A program made the translations under genes and the position numbers. Below the pieces are notes generated by a model. It ran no database searches and was not told the origin of the DNA. It worked only from the letters and a program-made list of their open reading frames with translations. Below are positions 7,857 through 16,533 of a DNA stretch of 64,000 nucleotides, in pieces. Position 1 is the first letter of the stretch, and each line of letters starts with the position of its first letter. Location of the stretch: positions 3,968,001 to 4,032,000 of the forward strand of contig NZ_JNIF01000003.1 of the NCBI RefSeq assembly GCF_000702445.1, given 5' to 3'. The stretch is from Bryobacter aggregatus MPL3 (lineage in GTDB: Bacteria; Acidobacteriota; Terriglobia; Bryobacterales; Bryobacteraceae).

Positions 7857-9194
7857 ATGATCCAATTGCCACCAATCGACGGCCAATCGGACATTCCGGT
7901 CTACCGGCAGCTCTATGCTGCTCTAAAATCGTCAATATTGGCTGGTGATCTCCAGCACGGCGACCGTCTTCCTCCCACCCGCGACCTCGCCCAGCAGCTC
8001 AATCTGAACCGCGCCACCGTCAGCGCCGCCTATGCGCTGCTCGAAGAAGATGGTCTCGTCAATGGCCAGGTCGGCCGCGGCAGTTTCGTTCAAAACAAAG
8101 CCACTGAAGACGGCGAGATCAGCTTTGCCACCTCGCGGCCCTCCACGGACCTCTTTCCTGTCAACGAGTTCCAGGCCACTGCGCAGGAGGTCCTCTCTCG
8201 CGACCTGTTGAAAATTCTCCAGCTCGGCTCCCCGCACGGCTACGCGCCGCTGCGCAATTTTCTGATCGAAGAAGCGATCGCAGAAGGCGTCTTCCACCCC
8301 GATCGCGACGACCTGCTCATCACTTCCGGCTGCCAGCAGGCCCTCGACCTCATCCAAAAGGCGCTCATCCCCGCCGGTGCCGCCGTTCTCACCAGCGAAC
8401 CCATTTACCCCGGTCTGCGCAACGCCTTTTCGCAATCGGTAACGGTCGATCCGTCCGCGCCGCGTATCGAGGCCCGCATCGTCACGCCCAGCTTCCACAA
8501 CCCGACCGGCGAAACGATGACTCTCGCTGAACGAAGCCAATTGGCTGCCTCACCCGAACTGCTGATCGAAGTCGACATCTACTCGCGCCTCCGTTATACC
8601 GGCGACGCCTTGCCCACCATCCGCTCCCTCAGCACAAGCAACCAGACCCTGCTCCTGCGCAGCTTCTCGAAGATCGCCTTCCCGGGGCTCCGTGTCGGCT
8701 GGGTGATCGGAGCAAAGCCACTCATCCAGAAGCTGGCCCTCGCCAAGCAATGGACAGACCTCCATTCCGATCAGCTCTCGCAGGCGATCATGCTCGAATT
8801 CGCGCGCTCCGGCCGCCTGCAGCAGCATCTCGGCAACGTACTCGAAGCCGGTCGCATTCGGCTGCAAACCACCATCAAAACTCTCGAGCAAGTTCTGCCG
8901 CAAGGCTCCACCTTCACCCGTCCCGAAGGCGGCATGAACCTCTGGGTCACCCTCCCGCGCGGCTGCGACACGGCGTCGATGCTCGAGAAAGCGCGCCGCG
9001 TTGACGTCAACTATCTGCCGGGCCGCTACTTCAGCCTCAGCGCCCCGATGAACGAAAGTTTCCGCCTCAGTTTTGCCGGTCTCAGTCCCCAACAGATCAC
9101 AGAAGGACTCCGCCGGCTCGCCCCATTATTCGAAGAGGAGGCGCGCATCGCCTCCCGATACCAAGAGCCTCTGCCCGCAATGGCAATGGTCTAG
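7857..9194 (+). CDS. pdxR: MocR-family (GntR/aminotransferase) transcriptional regulator, probably PdxR
   Basis: The 445-residue protein has a GntR winged helix at about 10-78 ([53 protein letters not shown]), followed by a fold-type I aminotransferase domain (about 100-440). The PLP lysine is in [14 protein letters not shown], and the second half contains the expected substrate-binding region. MocR proteins sense PLP or an amine through this domain and do not usually catalyse transamination. It is directly upstream of pdxS and pdxT (26-base gap), which makes a PdxR role, controlling B6 synthesis in response to PLP, the best reading. The short central part of the domain ([15 protein letters not shown]) suggests it is slightly reduced relative to typical MocR proteins. 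Confidence 0.85.
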   Translation: MIQLPPIDGQSDIPVYRQLYAALKSSILAGDLQHGDRLPPTRDLAQQLNLNRATVSAAYALLEEDGLVNGQVGRGSFVQNKATEDGEISFATSRPSTDLFPVNEFQATAQEVLSRDLLKILQLGSPHGYAPLRNFLIEEAIAEGVFHPDRDDLLITSGCQQALDLIQKALIPAGAAVLTSEPIYPGLRNAFSQSVTVDPSAPRIEARIVTPSFHNPTGETMTLAERSQLAASPELLIEVDIYSRLRYTGDALPTIRSLSTSNQTLLLRSFSKIAFPGLRVGWVIGAKPLIQKLALAKQWTDLHSDQLSQAIMLEFARSGRLQQHLGNVLEAGRIRLQTTIKTLEQVLPQGSTFTRPEGGMNLWVTLPRGCDTASMLEKARRVDVNYLPGRYFSLSAPMNESFRLSFAGLSPQQITEGLRRLAPLFEEEARIASRYQEPLPAMAMV

Positions 9195-9220
9195 AACTCT
9201 CACTCTCCGGAGCAAATATC

Positions 9221-10105
9221 ATGATTCTCAACGAAGCATTCCGTAAGAAAATCGGCCTGGCAGAAATGCTCAAGGGCGGCGTCATCATGGACGTCACCAA
9301 CGCCGAGCAGGCCCTCATTGCCGAACGTGCCGGCGCCGTCTCCGTCATGGCCCTCATCAAGGTCCCCTCGGACATCCGTAAGGAAGGTGGCGTGGCGCGC
9401 ATGTCGCCCGTCGAAACTATCCGCGAGATCCAAAAGACCGTGTCGATTCCCGTCATGGCCAAGGCCCGCATCGGCCACTTTGTCGAAGCGCAGATTCTCG
9501 AAGCGCTCGAAGTCGACTTCATCGACGAATCCGAAGTGCTCACCCCGGCCGACGACGAGAATCACATCGACAAGCACCCCTTCACCGTCCCCTTTGTCTG
9601 CGGTGCCCGCAACCTCGGTGAGGCGCTCCGCCGCATCGGCGAAGGCGCGGCGATGATCCGCACCAAGGGTGAAGCTGGTACAGGAAACGTTGTCGAAGCT
9701 GTACGGCACATGCGCACCATCGTCCGCGAAATGCGCCAGTTGACCGTGCTCAATCACGACGAACTGATGGTTGCCGCCAAGAACCACCAGGCGCCCTTTG
9801 AACTGATCGAGTACTGTGCCAAGCACGGCAAGTTGCCGGTGCCAAACTTCTCGGCTGGTGGCATCGCCACCCCGGCCGACGCCGCGCTGATGATGAGCCT
9901 CGGCGCGGAAACCGTCTTCGTCGGCTCAGGCATCTACAAGAGCTCGGAGCCCGAAGCCTTTGCGAAGGCAATCGTGCAGGCCACCCTGCACTACAAGGAC
10001 CCGAAGAAGGTCATGGAGTCGATGATCGGCCTGCCCGACGGCATGAAGGGTCTCGACGTCAAGCAGATCCCGCAAGAGGAGTTGATGGCGGGCCGTGGCT
10101 GGTAA
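9221..10105 (+). CDS. pdxS: Pyridoxal 5'-phosphate synthase, lyase subunit PdxS
   Basis: PdxS condenses ribose 5-phosphate, glyceraldehyde 3-phosphate and ammonia into PLP in the deoxyxylulose-independent pathway; it forms a dodecamer in the cytosol. The 294-residue sequence is near-canonical. D24 (VIMDV), the ribose-binding lysine K81 in VMAKARIGH and the second lysine K149 in [11 protein letters not shown] fall at the standard numbers. The phosphate loop [12 protein letters not shown] and GSGIYKS are also present. It overlaps pdxT by 11 bases, as expected for the two halves of one enzyme complex. Confidence 0.98.
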   Translation: MILNEAFRKKIGLAEMLKGGVIMDVTNAEQALIAERAGAVSVMALIKVPSDIRKEGGVARMSPVETIREIQKTVSIPVMAKARIGHFVEAQILEALEVDFIDESEVLTPADDENHIDKHPFTVPFVCGARNLGEALRRIGEGAAMIRTKGEAGTGNVVEAVRHMRTIVREMRQLTVLNHDELMVAAKNHQAPFELIEYCAKHGKLPVPNFSAGGIATPADAALMMSLGAETVFVGSGIYKSSEPEAFAKAIVQATLHYKDPKKVMESMIGLPDGMKGLDVKQIPQEELMAGRGW

Positions 10106-10667
10106 CGGCAAAGTCATCGGCGTCCTTGCCCTGCAAGGTGATTTTGAAAAGCACCAGCACGCCCTCGAGCGTGCTGGTGCCAAACACATCCAGGTCCGCA
10201 CGGCAGAACAGCTCGCGCAGGTCGACGCGCTTGTCCTGCCGGGGGGCGAGTCCTCGACGATGTTGCGCTTGATGGAGTACTTCGACCTCTTTGCGCCGCT
10301 CCAGCACTTCTGCCAGCAGAAGCCGGTCTTCGGCACCTGCGCGGGAGCGATTCTGATGGCGAATGAAGTCACTTCTCCGGCGCAGAAATCCTTCGGTGTC
10401 CTCGACATCGCAGTCGAGCGCAACGGCTACGGCAGGCAGGTCGATTCACGCATCATCGAACTCGATTCCACGATCGGCAAGCTGGAGGCAGTCTTCATCC
10501 GCGCGCCGATCATCCGCAGCATTGGGCCTGAGGTCAAAGTTCTAGCCAGCTATCTCGATACGCCGGTGCTGGTCCAACAGGGCATGCACCTGGCCGCCAC
10601 CTTCCACCCGGAGTTGACCGACGACATCCAGGTCCACCGCCACTTTCTCAACTCGCTACCCCAATGA
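10095..10667 (+). CDS. pdxT: Pyridoxal 5'-phosphate synthase, glutaminase subunit PdxT
   Basis: PdxT hydrolyses glutamine and channels ammonia to PdxS. The 190-residue protein shows [12 protein letters not shown], the oxyanion strand LPGGESSTM, the nucleophile Cys in [10 protein letters not shown] and the His-Glu pair in TFHPELTDD. The start is GTG at 10095 inside the 3' end of pdxS; an ATG is not available at a suitable place. Its stop overlaps the start of the next gene by ATGA, so the phosphatase-like gene is part of the same transcript. Confidence 0.97.
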   Translation: MAGNGKVIGVLALQGDFEKHQHALERAGAKHIQVRTAEQLAQVDALVLPGGESSTMLRLMEYFDLFAPLQHFCQQKPVFGTCAGAILMANEVTSPAQKSFGVLDIAVERNGYGRQVDSRIIELDSTIGKLEAVFIRAPIIRSIGPEVKVLASYLDTPVLVQQGMHLAATFHPELTDDIQVHRHFLNSLPQ

Positions 10668-11119
10668 AGACCCGCGTCCTTTTTCTCTGCGTCGGCAACT
10701 CCTGCCGCTCCCAAATGGCGGAAGGCTTTGCCCGCGCCTACGGCCACGATTGCATCGAAGCCGTCAGCGCCGGTCTCTCGCCTGCCATGATCATCGACCC
10801 CAATACCAAGGCCGTGATGCAGGAAAGATCGATCTCGCTCGACGAGCAGTTTCCGAAGCCGATCGAACTCGCGATGAAGCCGCCGCCCGCTCTCATCATC
10901 AACATGAGCGGTGCGCCTCTGCCGCACTTTGCCGCTGGCATCCCAACAGAAAGCTGGCGGGTCCGGGACCCTATCGGAGAAGTGCAAGCCGTCCATCGTG
11001 AGGTTCGCGATCAGATTGAGAGTGCCATCATGGCGCTCATTCTGCGCCTGCGTCAGAATAAACCGGCACCCTCTCCCTCCACGCCTCCGAAGCGGTTCAA
11101 GTTCGGCCGGATGGCTTAG
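10664..11119 (+). CDS. Low-molecular-weight phosphatase / arsenate-reductase-like protein
   Basis: The 151-residue protein begins VLFLCVGNSCRSQMAEGFAR, the C-x5-R-S phosphate loop shared by low-molecular-weight protein tyrosine phosphatases and thioredoxin-coupled ArsC. The general-acid Asp is in RVRDPIG. ArsC of this type needs two further Cys residues on a flexible segment, and neither is present in the middle of this protein, so I favour a phosphatase or ArsC-like protein without arsenate activity. The C-terminal tail is rich in Pro, Ser and Lys. It overlaps pdxT by four bases and converges on the response-regulator fusion gene, overlapping it by four bases. Confidence 0.75.
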   Translation: MKTRVLFLCVGNSCRSQMAEGFARAYGHDCIEAVSAGLSPAMIIDPNTKAVMQERSISLDEQFPKPIELAMKPPPALIINMSGAPLPHFAAGIPTESWRVRDPIGEVQAVHREVRDQIESAIMALILRLRQNKPAPSPSTPPKRFKFGRMA

Positions 11120-12774
11120 ACTCCGGCTAGAAAGTGGTGGACAAACTGCACCACCACGCTGCCCTCGCCCACGCTGCTGGCTACGCGCTTGACGCTCCCG
11201 CTCCGCGTATCACCAGCCGCAAACACGCCGGGCATCGAAGTTTCCAGGAGCATTGGCTCTCGCGTGAGCGGCCAGCGTTGCGTCACCTGCCCATCCTTCT
11301 TCAGCATCGGGCCCGTGCGCACAAAGCCATGGTCGTCGAGACACAAGGTCCCTTGGAGCCAATCCGTACAGGGTTGCGCACCAATGAAGATAAATAGGAG
11401 GCTCGCCGGGACGCGGTGCTCTTCGTTTGTCTGCCGGTTGGCTAGCGTCATCCATTCGAGCTGATCTTTGCCCTCGACGCCTACGACCTCGGTATGCGAG
11501 ATCACTTCGATGTTTGGCGTTGCGGCAATCTGATCGATCAGATACTTGCTCATGGTTGCGGAGAGTCCATCGCCACGCACCAGCATGATCACTTTCTTTG
11601 CATAATTCGAGAAGTGCATGGCGGCTTGTCCCGCACTGTTCGCTCCACCGATCACATAGACTTCCTCGCCCTGGCAACTCGGGGCTTCGGTGGTGGCAGC
11701 GCCATAGTAAACCCCGGCGCCGGTCAGCCGATCCATATTCGGCACATTGAGCCGCCGCCAGGACAAACCTGTCGAGAGCAAGACGGCGGAACCGGCAACC
11801 TCTGCCCCATCCGCCATCTTCAAATAACGGTACTCGCCATCGGTCCGAAGCTGCACACACTCTTGCGGAGCTAGAATCTCCACCCCAAACTTACGTGCCT
11901 GCGCGACAGCGCGCCGTGCCAGATCTCCGCCGCTCAGCCCGGCCGGGAAGCCAAGATAGTTCTCAATGCGCGAACTGAGCGCGGCCTGTCCGCCGGGCGC
12001 CTCGCGATCAATCATGAGGGTCTTCAATCCTTCGCTTGCTCCGTAAACAGCGGCGGCCAACCCAGCCGGCCCGCCACCGACAATCACCAGATCATAGAAC
12101 TGCGTATCGGCGCGCATGTGCAGGCCCAACCGTTCGGCGAGCGCCTCAGATGCCGGGCAGTCCTCGCAAGTGTTGTCGGCAAAGACGAGCAGCGGTAGTT
12201 TCTTCTTGTCGGTCAGGAAGCCCATGAAGGCCGGGTCCCGTTCGGCTTCGGCCACATCCACCCAGCGGAACGGAACATGATGCCGGCCGAGGAAATCCTT
12301 GATGCGATGCGCCTCCGGGCTCCAGCGTTGTCCAATCACTTTGATCCCGCGAAAGGGCGGCTCGTACTCAGCCTTCCAATCGTTGAGCAGGTCGTCGAGC
12401 ACAGGATAGAGGTTCTGCTCGGGCGGGTCCCAGGGCTTCATCAGATAGTGATGGAGGCGGACATCATTGATCGCCGCGATCGCGGCGCTGTTGTCGGCAT
12501 AAGCGGTTAGCAACACCCGCCGCGCATCGGGAAAGATCTCACGCGCCTTCACTAGAAACTGTACGCCGTCCATCTCCGGCATCCGCTGGTCGGCAAGGAT
12601 CAGCGCCAGGTCTTCCTTGCGTTCCGCCAGTTGCTCCAACAACTCGAGCGCTGCCTTGCCACTGTCCGCGCGGAGGATGCGATAGCTTGCTGCATAGTGG
12701 TTGCGCAGGTCGCGCTCAATCGCCCGCAGGACGGCTGGATCATCGTCGACAGTCAGCAAGAAAGGCTTAGGCAA
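11116..12774 (-). CDS. Response regulator fused to a thioredoxin-reductase-like flavoprotein
   Basis: Three parts are visible in 552 residues. Residues 1-125 are a receiver domain: D10-D12, phosphoacceptor D62 in ILADQRMPEMDG, and K113 in LMKPW. Residues 140-220 are a thioredoxin/glutaredoxin-like segment that carries CEDC (203-206). Residues 225-552 are a TrxR-like flavoprotein: FAD loop VIVGGGPAGLAAA, REAPGGQA, second nucleotide site VYVIGGANSAGQA and FAAGDTRSGSVKRVA. The usual CATC redox pair of TrxR is replaced by YYGAATTEAPSC, as I recall is normal for this fusion family. Start is TTG at 12774, overlapping the binding-protein gene. It is the last gene of the operon headed by the histidine kinase, its likely phosphate donor. 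Confidence 0.88.
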   Translation of the reverse strand: MPKPFLLTVDDDPAVLRAIERDLRNHYAASYRILRADSGKAALELLEQLAERKEDLALILADQRMPEMDGVQFLVKAREIFPDARRVLLTAYADNSAAIAAINDVRLHHYLMKPWDPPEQNLYPVLDDLLNDWKAEYEPPFRGIKVIGQRWSPEAHRIKDFLGRHHVPFRWVDVAEAERDPAFMGFLTDKKKLPLLVFADNTCEDCPASEALAERLGLHMRADTQFYDLVIVGGGPAGLAAAVYGASEGLKTLMIDREAPGGQAALSSRIENYLGFPAGLSGGDLARRAVAQARKFGVEILAPQECVQLRTDGEYRYLKMADGAEVAGSAVLLSTGLSWRRLNVPNMDRLTGAGVYYGAATTEAPSCQGEEVYVIGGANSAGQAAMHFSNYAKKVIMLVRGDGLSATMSKYLIDQIAATPNIEVISHTEVVGVEGKDQLEWMTLANRQTNEEHRVPASLLFIFIGAQPCTDWLQGTLCLDDHGFVRTGPMLKKDGQVTQRWPLTREPMLLETSMPGVFAAGDTRSGSVKRVASSVGEGSVVVQFVHHFLAGV

Positions 12775-13600
12775 AGGTCACTCCCGCGGCAATGGATTCC
12801 GCACTCGCGCGTCCGGAACTCACCTCTGCGTTCCATTTTCGCATCTGCTCCACCGGGATCTTCCCTGTCAATTGGTCCAGTTTTGCGCGCAGGCCACTGA
12901 CTCTTTGCAAGGCGTCTTGCCGCACGGCGAGACACGCTTCATAGGGAGGGAAAAAGTTCTGATCGTCCACCAGGGCGACGAAGTTGCCGTCCACCAACGC
13001 CGGGTCTGTCGAATTGCCGGCCACCATGTCGACATCCCCGTTTGCGAGCGCGCGATAGATCAATCCCAGGTCCATCGTCTTTAATTCCCCACTAGTTCTG
13101 AGCGGATAAGTCTTGCGGAAGCTCTGCCAGCCATCGGGCCTTTGTTCGAATTCATACCCAACGCCCAGCCGCCAACCCTTCTTCCGTTGCACTGCATCAC
13201 TCAGACTCCTGATGCCCTCACTTTGCTTCACCACCATGGCGAAAGTATTGGCGAAACCCAGCCGCCAACCCCACTCCACCTGGTACCGTTCCGCATAGAC
13301 CTTCTTCACCGTTTCAAATACTCCGGTCCGCGTGAGCGGAAGCTTTAAGCAGGCGCTCAACGCGGTTCCAGTGTATTCCGGATAGAGGTCGATCGCCCCA
13401 CTGATCAACGCTTCATGCGCGACAAAGCTGCCCCCCAGATGGAGCTTCTTTCGGACGCCGAATGAGGCAAGTTGTTTCGCGAGAATCTCACCCAGGATGT
13501 CTTGTTCCACAAAGTTCTTCGCACCCACGGTGATCCCGCTGTGGGGCCCACACCGTGTTAGTGCGAGCGGCGTGAGTAAGAGTACTTTCCTTCGATCCAT
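12767..13600 (-). CDS. Osmoprotectant (quaternary amine) ABC transporter, substrate-binding protein
   Basis: The 277-residue protein matches the OpuBC/OsmF binding-protein family: GITVGAKNFVEQDILGEILA near the start, IDLYPEYTGTALSAC, LGFANTFAMVV and NGDVDMVAGNSTDPALV later. Such proteins deliver glycine betaine, choline or similar solutes to the membrane partner. The N-terminus (MDRRKVLLLTPLALTRCG) looks like a lipoprotein leader, but Arg before the Cys is unusual for a lipobox, so the anchor is uncertain. It overlaps the permease gene by about 40 bases. Ligand specificity cannot be read from the sequence. Confidence 0.88.
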   Translation of the reverse strand: MDRRKVLLLTPLALTRCGPHSGITVGAKNFVEQDILGEILAKQLASFGVRKKLHLGGSFVAHEALISGAIDLYPEYTGTALSACLKLPLTRTGVFETVKKVYAERYQVEWGWRLGFANTFAMVVKQSEGIRSLSDAVQRKKGWRLGVGYEFEQRPDGWQSFRKTYPLRTSGELKTMDLGLIYRALANGDVDMVAGNSTDPALVDGNFVALVDDQNFFPPYEACLAVRQDALQRVSGLRAKLDQLTGKIPVEQMRKWNAEVSSGRASAESIAAGVTFA

Positions 13601-14166
13601 TGGAACCCCAAATCTGCCGCAATTGCCATCAGCGCCGCCGGTGCAGCGCCGGCAATCAGCAGGCTCGTTTCCACTGTAGCGAGACCTCGATAGAGCAAGA
13701 CGCCTAATCCTCCGGCGCCGATCGCCGCAGCCACTGTTGCTGTGCCGATCGTGGTGACGGTAGCGATGCGCAGGCCCGACAGAATCGATGGGGCAGCGAG
13801 TGGCAACTCAACTTCCCGCAGACGTTCCGATGCGGTCATCCCGAGAGAGGTGGCCGCCTCCAAGACATCGACAGGCACGCCCTCCAGTCCAACAACGGTA
13901 CTGCGCAAGATGGGGAGCAGCGCATAGAGAAAGAGGGCAAAGATCGCCAGCTTCGGCCCGAGCCCGGCAAAAGGAATCAACAGTCCAAACAGTGCCAAGC
14001 TCGGCACGGTTTGGATGATGTCCGCCAGCCGCAACACCAGGCTCCCCGGCGATCGATGGCGGAAACACCACACCGCTAAAGGAATCGCAACCAGGCAGGC
14101 CAAGCTGACGGCGGCGAACACGAGCACCAGATGTTCAAGACTCAGGGCCACAATGGTGCGCGTCAT
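13558..14166 (-). CDS. Osmoprotectant ABC transporter, permease
   Basis: A 202-residue permease of the binding-protein-dependent class with about six membrane helices. The cytoplasmic EAA loop reads EAATSLGMTASERLREVELP, followed by LAAPSILSGLRIATVTTIGTA, as in OpuCB/OpuCD. Start chosen at ATG 14166 because its ATGA overlaps the stop of the ATPase gene; an upstream in-frame start would lie inside that gene. Only one permease is present, so the pore is probably a homodimer. Confidence 0.9.
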   Translation of the reverse strand: MTRTIVALSLEHLVLVFAAVSLACLVAIPLAVWCFRHRSPGSLVLRLADIIQTVPSLALFGLLIPFAGLGPKLAIFALFLYALLPILRSTVVGLEGVPVDVLEAATSLGMTASERLREVELPLAAPSILSGLRIATVTTIGTATVAAAIGAGGLGVLLYRGLATVETSLLIAGAAPAALMAIAADLGFQWIEGKYSYSRRSH

Positions 14167-14768
14167 GCGAAGTAAGCCTGCACTTCCTGGTCTGTACAAG
14201 CTTGGATGTCTGCACCCTCATAGATCACCCGGCCCTCCCGGAGAAAGAGGAAATGGCCTGCCACTCGTAAGGCTTCGCGCACATCATGCGTGACAAATAC
14301 TACCGTGCGCTGGAGACCAAGGACAAGTTGCTGCAGGTCTCTCCGTAAGATCGGATCGAGGGCGGAGAAGGGTTCGTCCAGCAGCAGGGTCGGTGGGTTG
14401 CCGGATAAGGCGCGCGCGAGCGCAACACGCTGCTGCTGGCCTCCACTAAGTTGGTGGGGATAGCGATCGAGCAGATTTTCACTCAAGCCGACCGCCGCGG
14501 CAAGCTGCCTGGCGTCGCCGCCGAAGCGTTCGATCTGGCGGCGCACGGTCCAATGCGGAAAGAGTCCGAGCTGCTGGGGCACAAATCCCATCTTCCCGGT
14601 GGCTTGGATGGTCCCGCTGGTCGGCAGCAGCAGGCGATTGGTCAGCCGCAGTAAGGTGCTCTTGCCGCTGCCGCTGCCTCCGAGCACGGCGGTGGTGCGG
14701 CCTTCTGGAAACTCGCAACTCACTCCCTGGATGCGGCTTTCAAAGAAGACGTCGGTGAAGCGGATCAT
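14163..14768 (-). CDS. Osmoprotectant ABC transporter, ATP-binding protein
   Basis: The 201-residue ATPase has Walker A GGSGSGKST, Q-loop MGFVPQQLGLFPH, signature LSGGQQQRVALARAL, Walker B LLLDEPFSALD and the switch His in VFVTHDVREAL. It is shorter than OpuCA/ProV because it lacks the C-terminal CBS pair that senses ionic strength. If this transporter is osmotically regulated, the signal must come from elsewhere. The gene sits between the kinase and permease genes with ATGA overlaps on both sides, so all are translated together. Confidence 0.92.
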   Translation of the reverse strand: MIRFTDVFFESRIQGVSCEFPEGRTTAVLGGSGSGKSTLLRLTNRLLLPTSGTIQATGKMGFVPQQLGLFPHWTVRRQIERFGGDARQLAAAVGLSENLLDRYPHQLSGGQQQRVALARALSGNPPTLLLDEPFSALDPILRRDLQQLVLGLQRTVVFVTHDVREALRVAGHFLFLREGRVIYEGADIQACTDQEVQAYFA

Positions 14769-16171
14769 GGATGCAGCGGCAGGCGGATACAGAAGCTGGT
14801 GCCTTCTTCAGAAGAGGTGAAGCGGATGTCGCCGTTGTGTTGTTTGACGATGTGGTACACCGTATCGAGGCCCAGGCCCGTGCCCTCTCCCTGGTCTTTG
14901 GTGGTAAAGAAGGGGTCGAAGATTCTCCCCTGCAACTCTACCGGAATTCCGGGGCCGTTGTCCGCAATCTCGACCACCGCATAGTCGACCTCCAGCCGGG
15001 TGGTGATGCGGAGAATGGAGGGGGACTTCCGATGCTTGTCACTCTCCATGGCATCGAGCGCATTGTCGATCAGATTCGTCCAGACCTGATTCAACTGCCC
15101 GCCATGCGCACAGATCTTCGGGAGTTTGCAGTCATACTCTTTGACCACCTGGAAGCCATGCTTGGTGCGGAAGCTGAACAGTGTGAGTGTTGTTTCGAGA
15201 CTCTGATTCAGATCGAATTCCGCCAAGGACGTACGATCCATGAACGAATAGCTCTTCATCGCCGAAACCAGATCGCTGATCCGCTTGGTGGCATGATCCA
15301 TCTGGGTGAGCACCTGGGCCATCTCGATCGAGGAACTCACGCGATAGATTGCCAATTCGCGAATGTCGGGCGGCCAGGCAGACACTGCTTCCTGGAGCGA
15401 CTGGAGATTAAAACCAGCATCAACATAGGCCGGAGCGCAACGCCAGCTCTCTTCGACTCCAATAGACCGGAACCACTCGGCAATGGACTCCTCAAGGTCA
15501 TTGCGGGTGAGGGAATCCATCACTGGTGGACTCGCCACCGCTTGTGTGGCGCGCGCTTCCAAGGCGCGCACCTGTTCGTAGATTTCGGCGGAAGCGCACT
15601 TGACCGCAAGTTCGTCGAGGGTCTCCCGGTAACAGGCGAAAAGATTCTGTGCACTGGTGGTCGCTTGCCGCGCGGCGGCGGCAGGGTTATTGAGCTCATG
15701 TGCAAGACCGGCGGAGAGCTTGCCGATCGCGGCCAGTTTCTCCGTCTGGGTGGTCTGGCGGGCTACTTCGCGAACGCGATCGGTGAGGATCCCGACAAGG
15801 CGGGGGATGAGCTCAGGCAACTCCTGGTAGAGGGCGGAGAAGTCTTGCTTGGGAAAGCGCAGAACACGTGTGTGTGCCGTGGCACGGGAGGGATTCGGGT
15901 AGGCTGTCATCCGGGAGAAGGGAAGCACGCCCGAAATCGCTCCCGCATGGAGGGTGAAGAAGGGACCATCGGGCCGGTCGCTGCGTACCTGGATGTTCCC
16001 CTCGAGGATGATCGTCATGTGGGTGGCCGGATCTCCGGCATGGCTTAGATAGTCCCCGGCTTCATAGGTCAGTAGCTCACAGCGATCGAGAAACCACTGC
16101 AATTGTGCCTCGCTCAAGTCCGCAAATGCCGGGATGCGCCTGAGCTCTTCAACGCTAAGTTCCGCTGCCAC
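14765..16171 (-). CDS. Histidine kinase with N-terminal cyclic-nucleotide-binding-like domain
   Basis: First gene of the five-gene operon (468 residues). Residues about 8-125 form a CRP-like cNMP-binding fold (FLDRCELLTYEAGDYLSHAG, ITIILEGNIQVRSD, FPKQDFSALY). A coiled linker leads to the H-box LSAGLAHELNNPAA with H158, then the N-box NQVWTNLIDNALDAM, G1 EIADNGPGIP, F-box FDPFFTTK and G2 GEGTGLGL. There is no transmembrane segment, so it is cytosolic. The cNMP pocket lacks an obvious RxA phosphate-binding motif, so the ligand may not be a cyclic nucleotide. Its likely partner is the response-regulator/TrxR fusion at the operon end. Divergent from the BON gene, with about 30 bases between starts. 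Confidence 0.9.
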   Translation of the reverse strand: MAAELSVEELRRIPAFADLSEAQLQWFLDRCELLTYEAGDYLSHAGDPATHMTIILEGNIQVRSDRPDGPFFTLHAGAISGVLPFSRMTAYPNPSRATAHTRVLRFPKQDFSALYQELPELIPRLVGILTDRVREVARQTTQTEKLAAIGKLSAGLAHELNNPAAAARQATTSAQNLFACYRETLDELAVKCASAEIYEQVRALEARATQAVASPPVMDSLTRNDLEESIAEWFRSIGVEESWRCAPAYVDAGFNLQSLQEAVSAWPPDIRELAIYRVSSSIEMAQVLTQMDHATKRISDLVSAMKSYSFMDRTSLAEFDLNQSLETTLTLFSFRTKHGFQVVKEYDCKLPKICAHGGQLNQVWTNLIDNALDAMESDKHRKSPSILRITTRLEVDYAVVEIADNGPGIPVELQGRIFDPFFTTKDQGEGTGLGLDTVYHIVKQHNGDIRFTSSEEGTSFCIRLPLHP

Positions 16172-16201
16172 CTTGCCCTGATTATCGCTTATACTCGTGC
16201 G

Positions 16202-16510
16202 ATGTTCTTTGTGCTTCGGCTGTTGCTGGCTTGCTGCCTGGCTTACAGTGCCGACTCTGATGCGGTGATCTCCTCCCGGCTCCGGGCAAAGTTGACCCGT
16301 TCCAAGTTAAAGAGTGACGGGCTCCGGTTCCAAGTGAAGCAAGGCGTCGTGGAGTGGGAGGGCAATGTCAAGATCGCCCAGCATAAGGGCGCGGCAACAC
16401 GGATGGCAAAGAGTTCCGGTGCGACTCGGGTGATCAATCGCATCCAGGTATCGGCAAAGACGGCGACAGAGAAGCCGCGGGAAGTGGTGGTTCAGGTCCC
16501 AAAACGTTAG
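16202..16510 (+). CDS. Exported BON-domain protein
   Basis: The 102-residue protein begins with a signal peptide (MFFVLRLLLACCLAYS) and continues as one BON domain: AVISSRLRAKLTRSKLKSDG, FQVKQGVVEWEGNVKIAQHK, then ATRVINRIQVSA. BON domains bind phospholipid or protein and are common in periplasmic envelope-stress proteins (OsmY type). Start taken at 16202 because an upstream in-frame reading would overlap the divergent kinase gene and lose the signal peptide. Proximity to the osmoprotectant operon fits an envelope or osmotic role, but this is inference. Confidence 0.75.
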   Translation: MFFVLRLLLACCLAYSADSDAVISSRLRAKLTRSKLKSDGLRFQVKQGVVEWEGNVKIAQHKGAATRMAKSSGATRVINRIQVSAKTATEKPREVVVQVPKR

Positions 16511-16533
16511 CTTGGTGGTAGTCTGCTAGAGAC

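Noticed and set aside
14771-16048. A 425-residue plus-strand reading opposite the histidine kinase
   Set aside because: It is the antisense of a well-supported kinase with all motifs; the composition is typical of GC-rich shadow frames.
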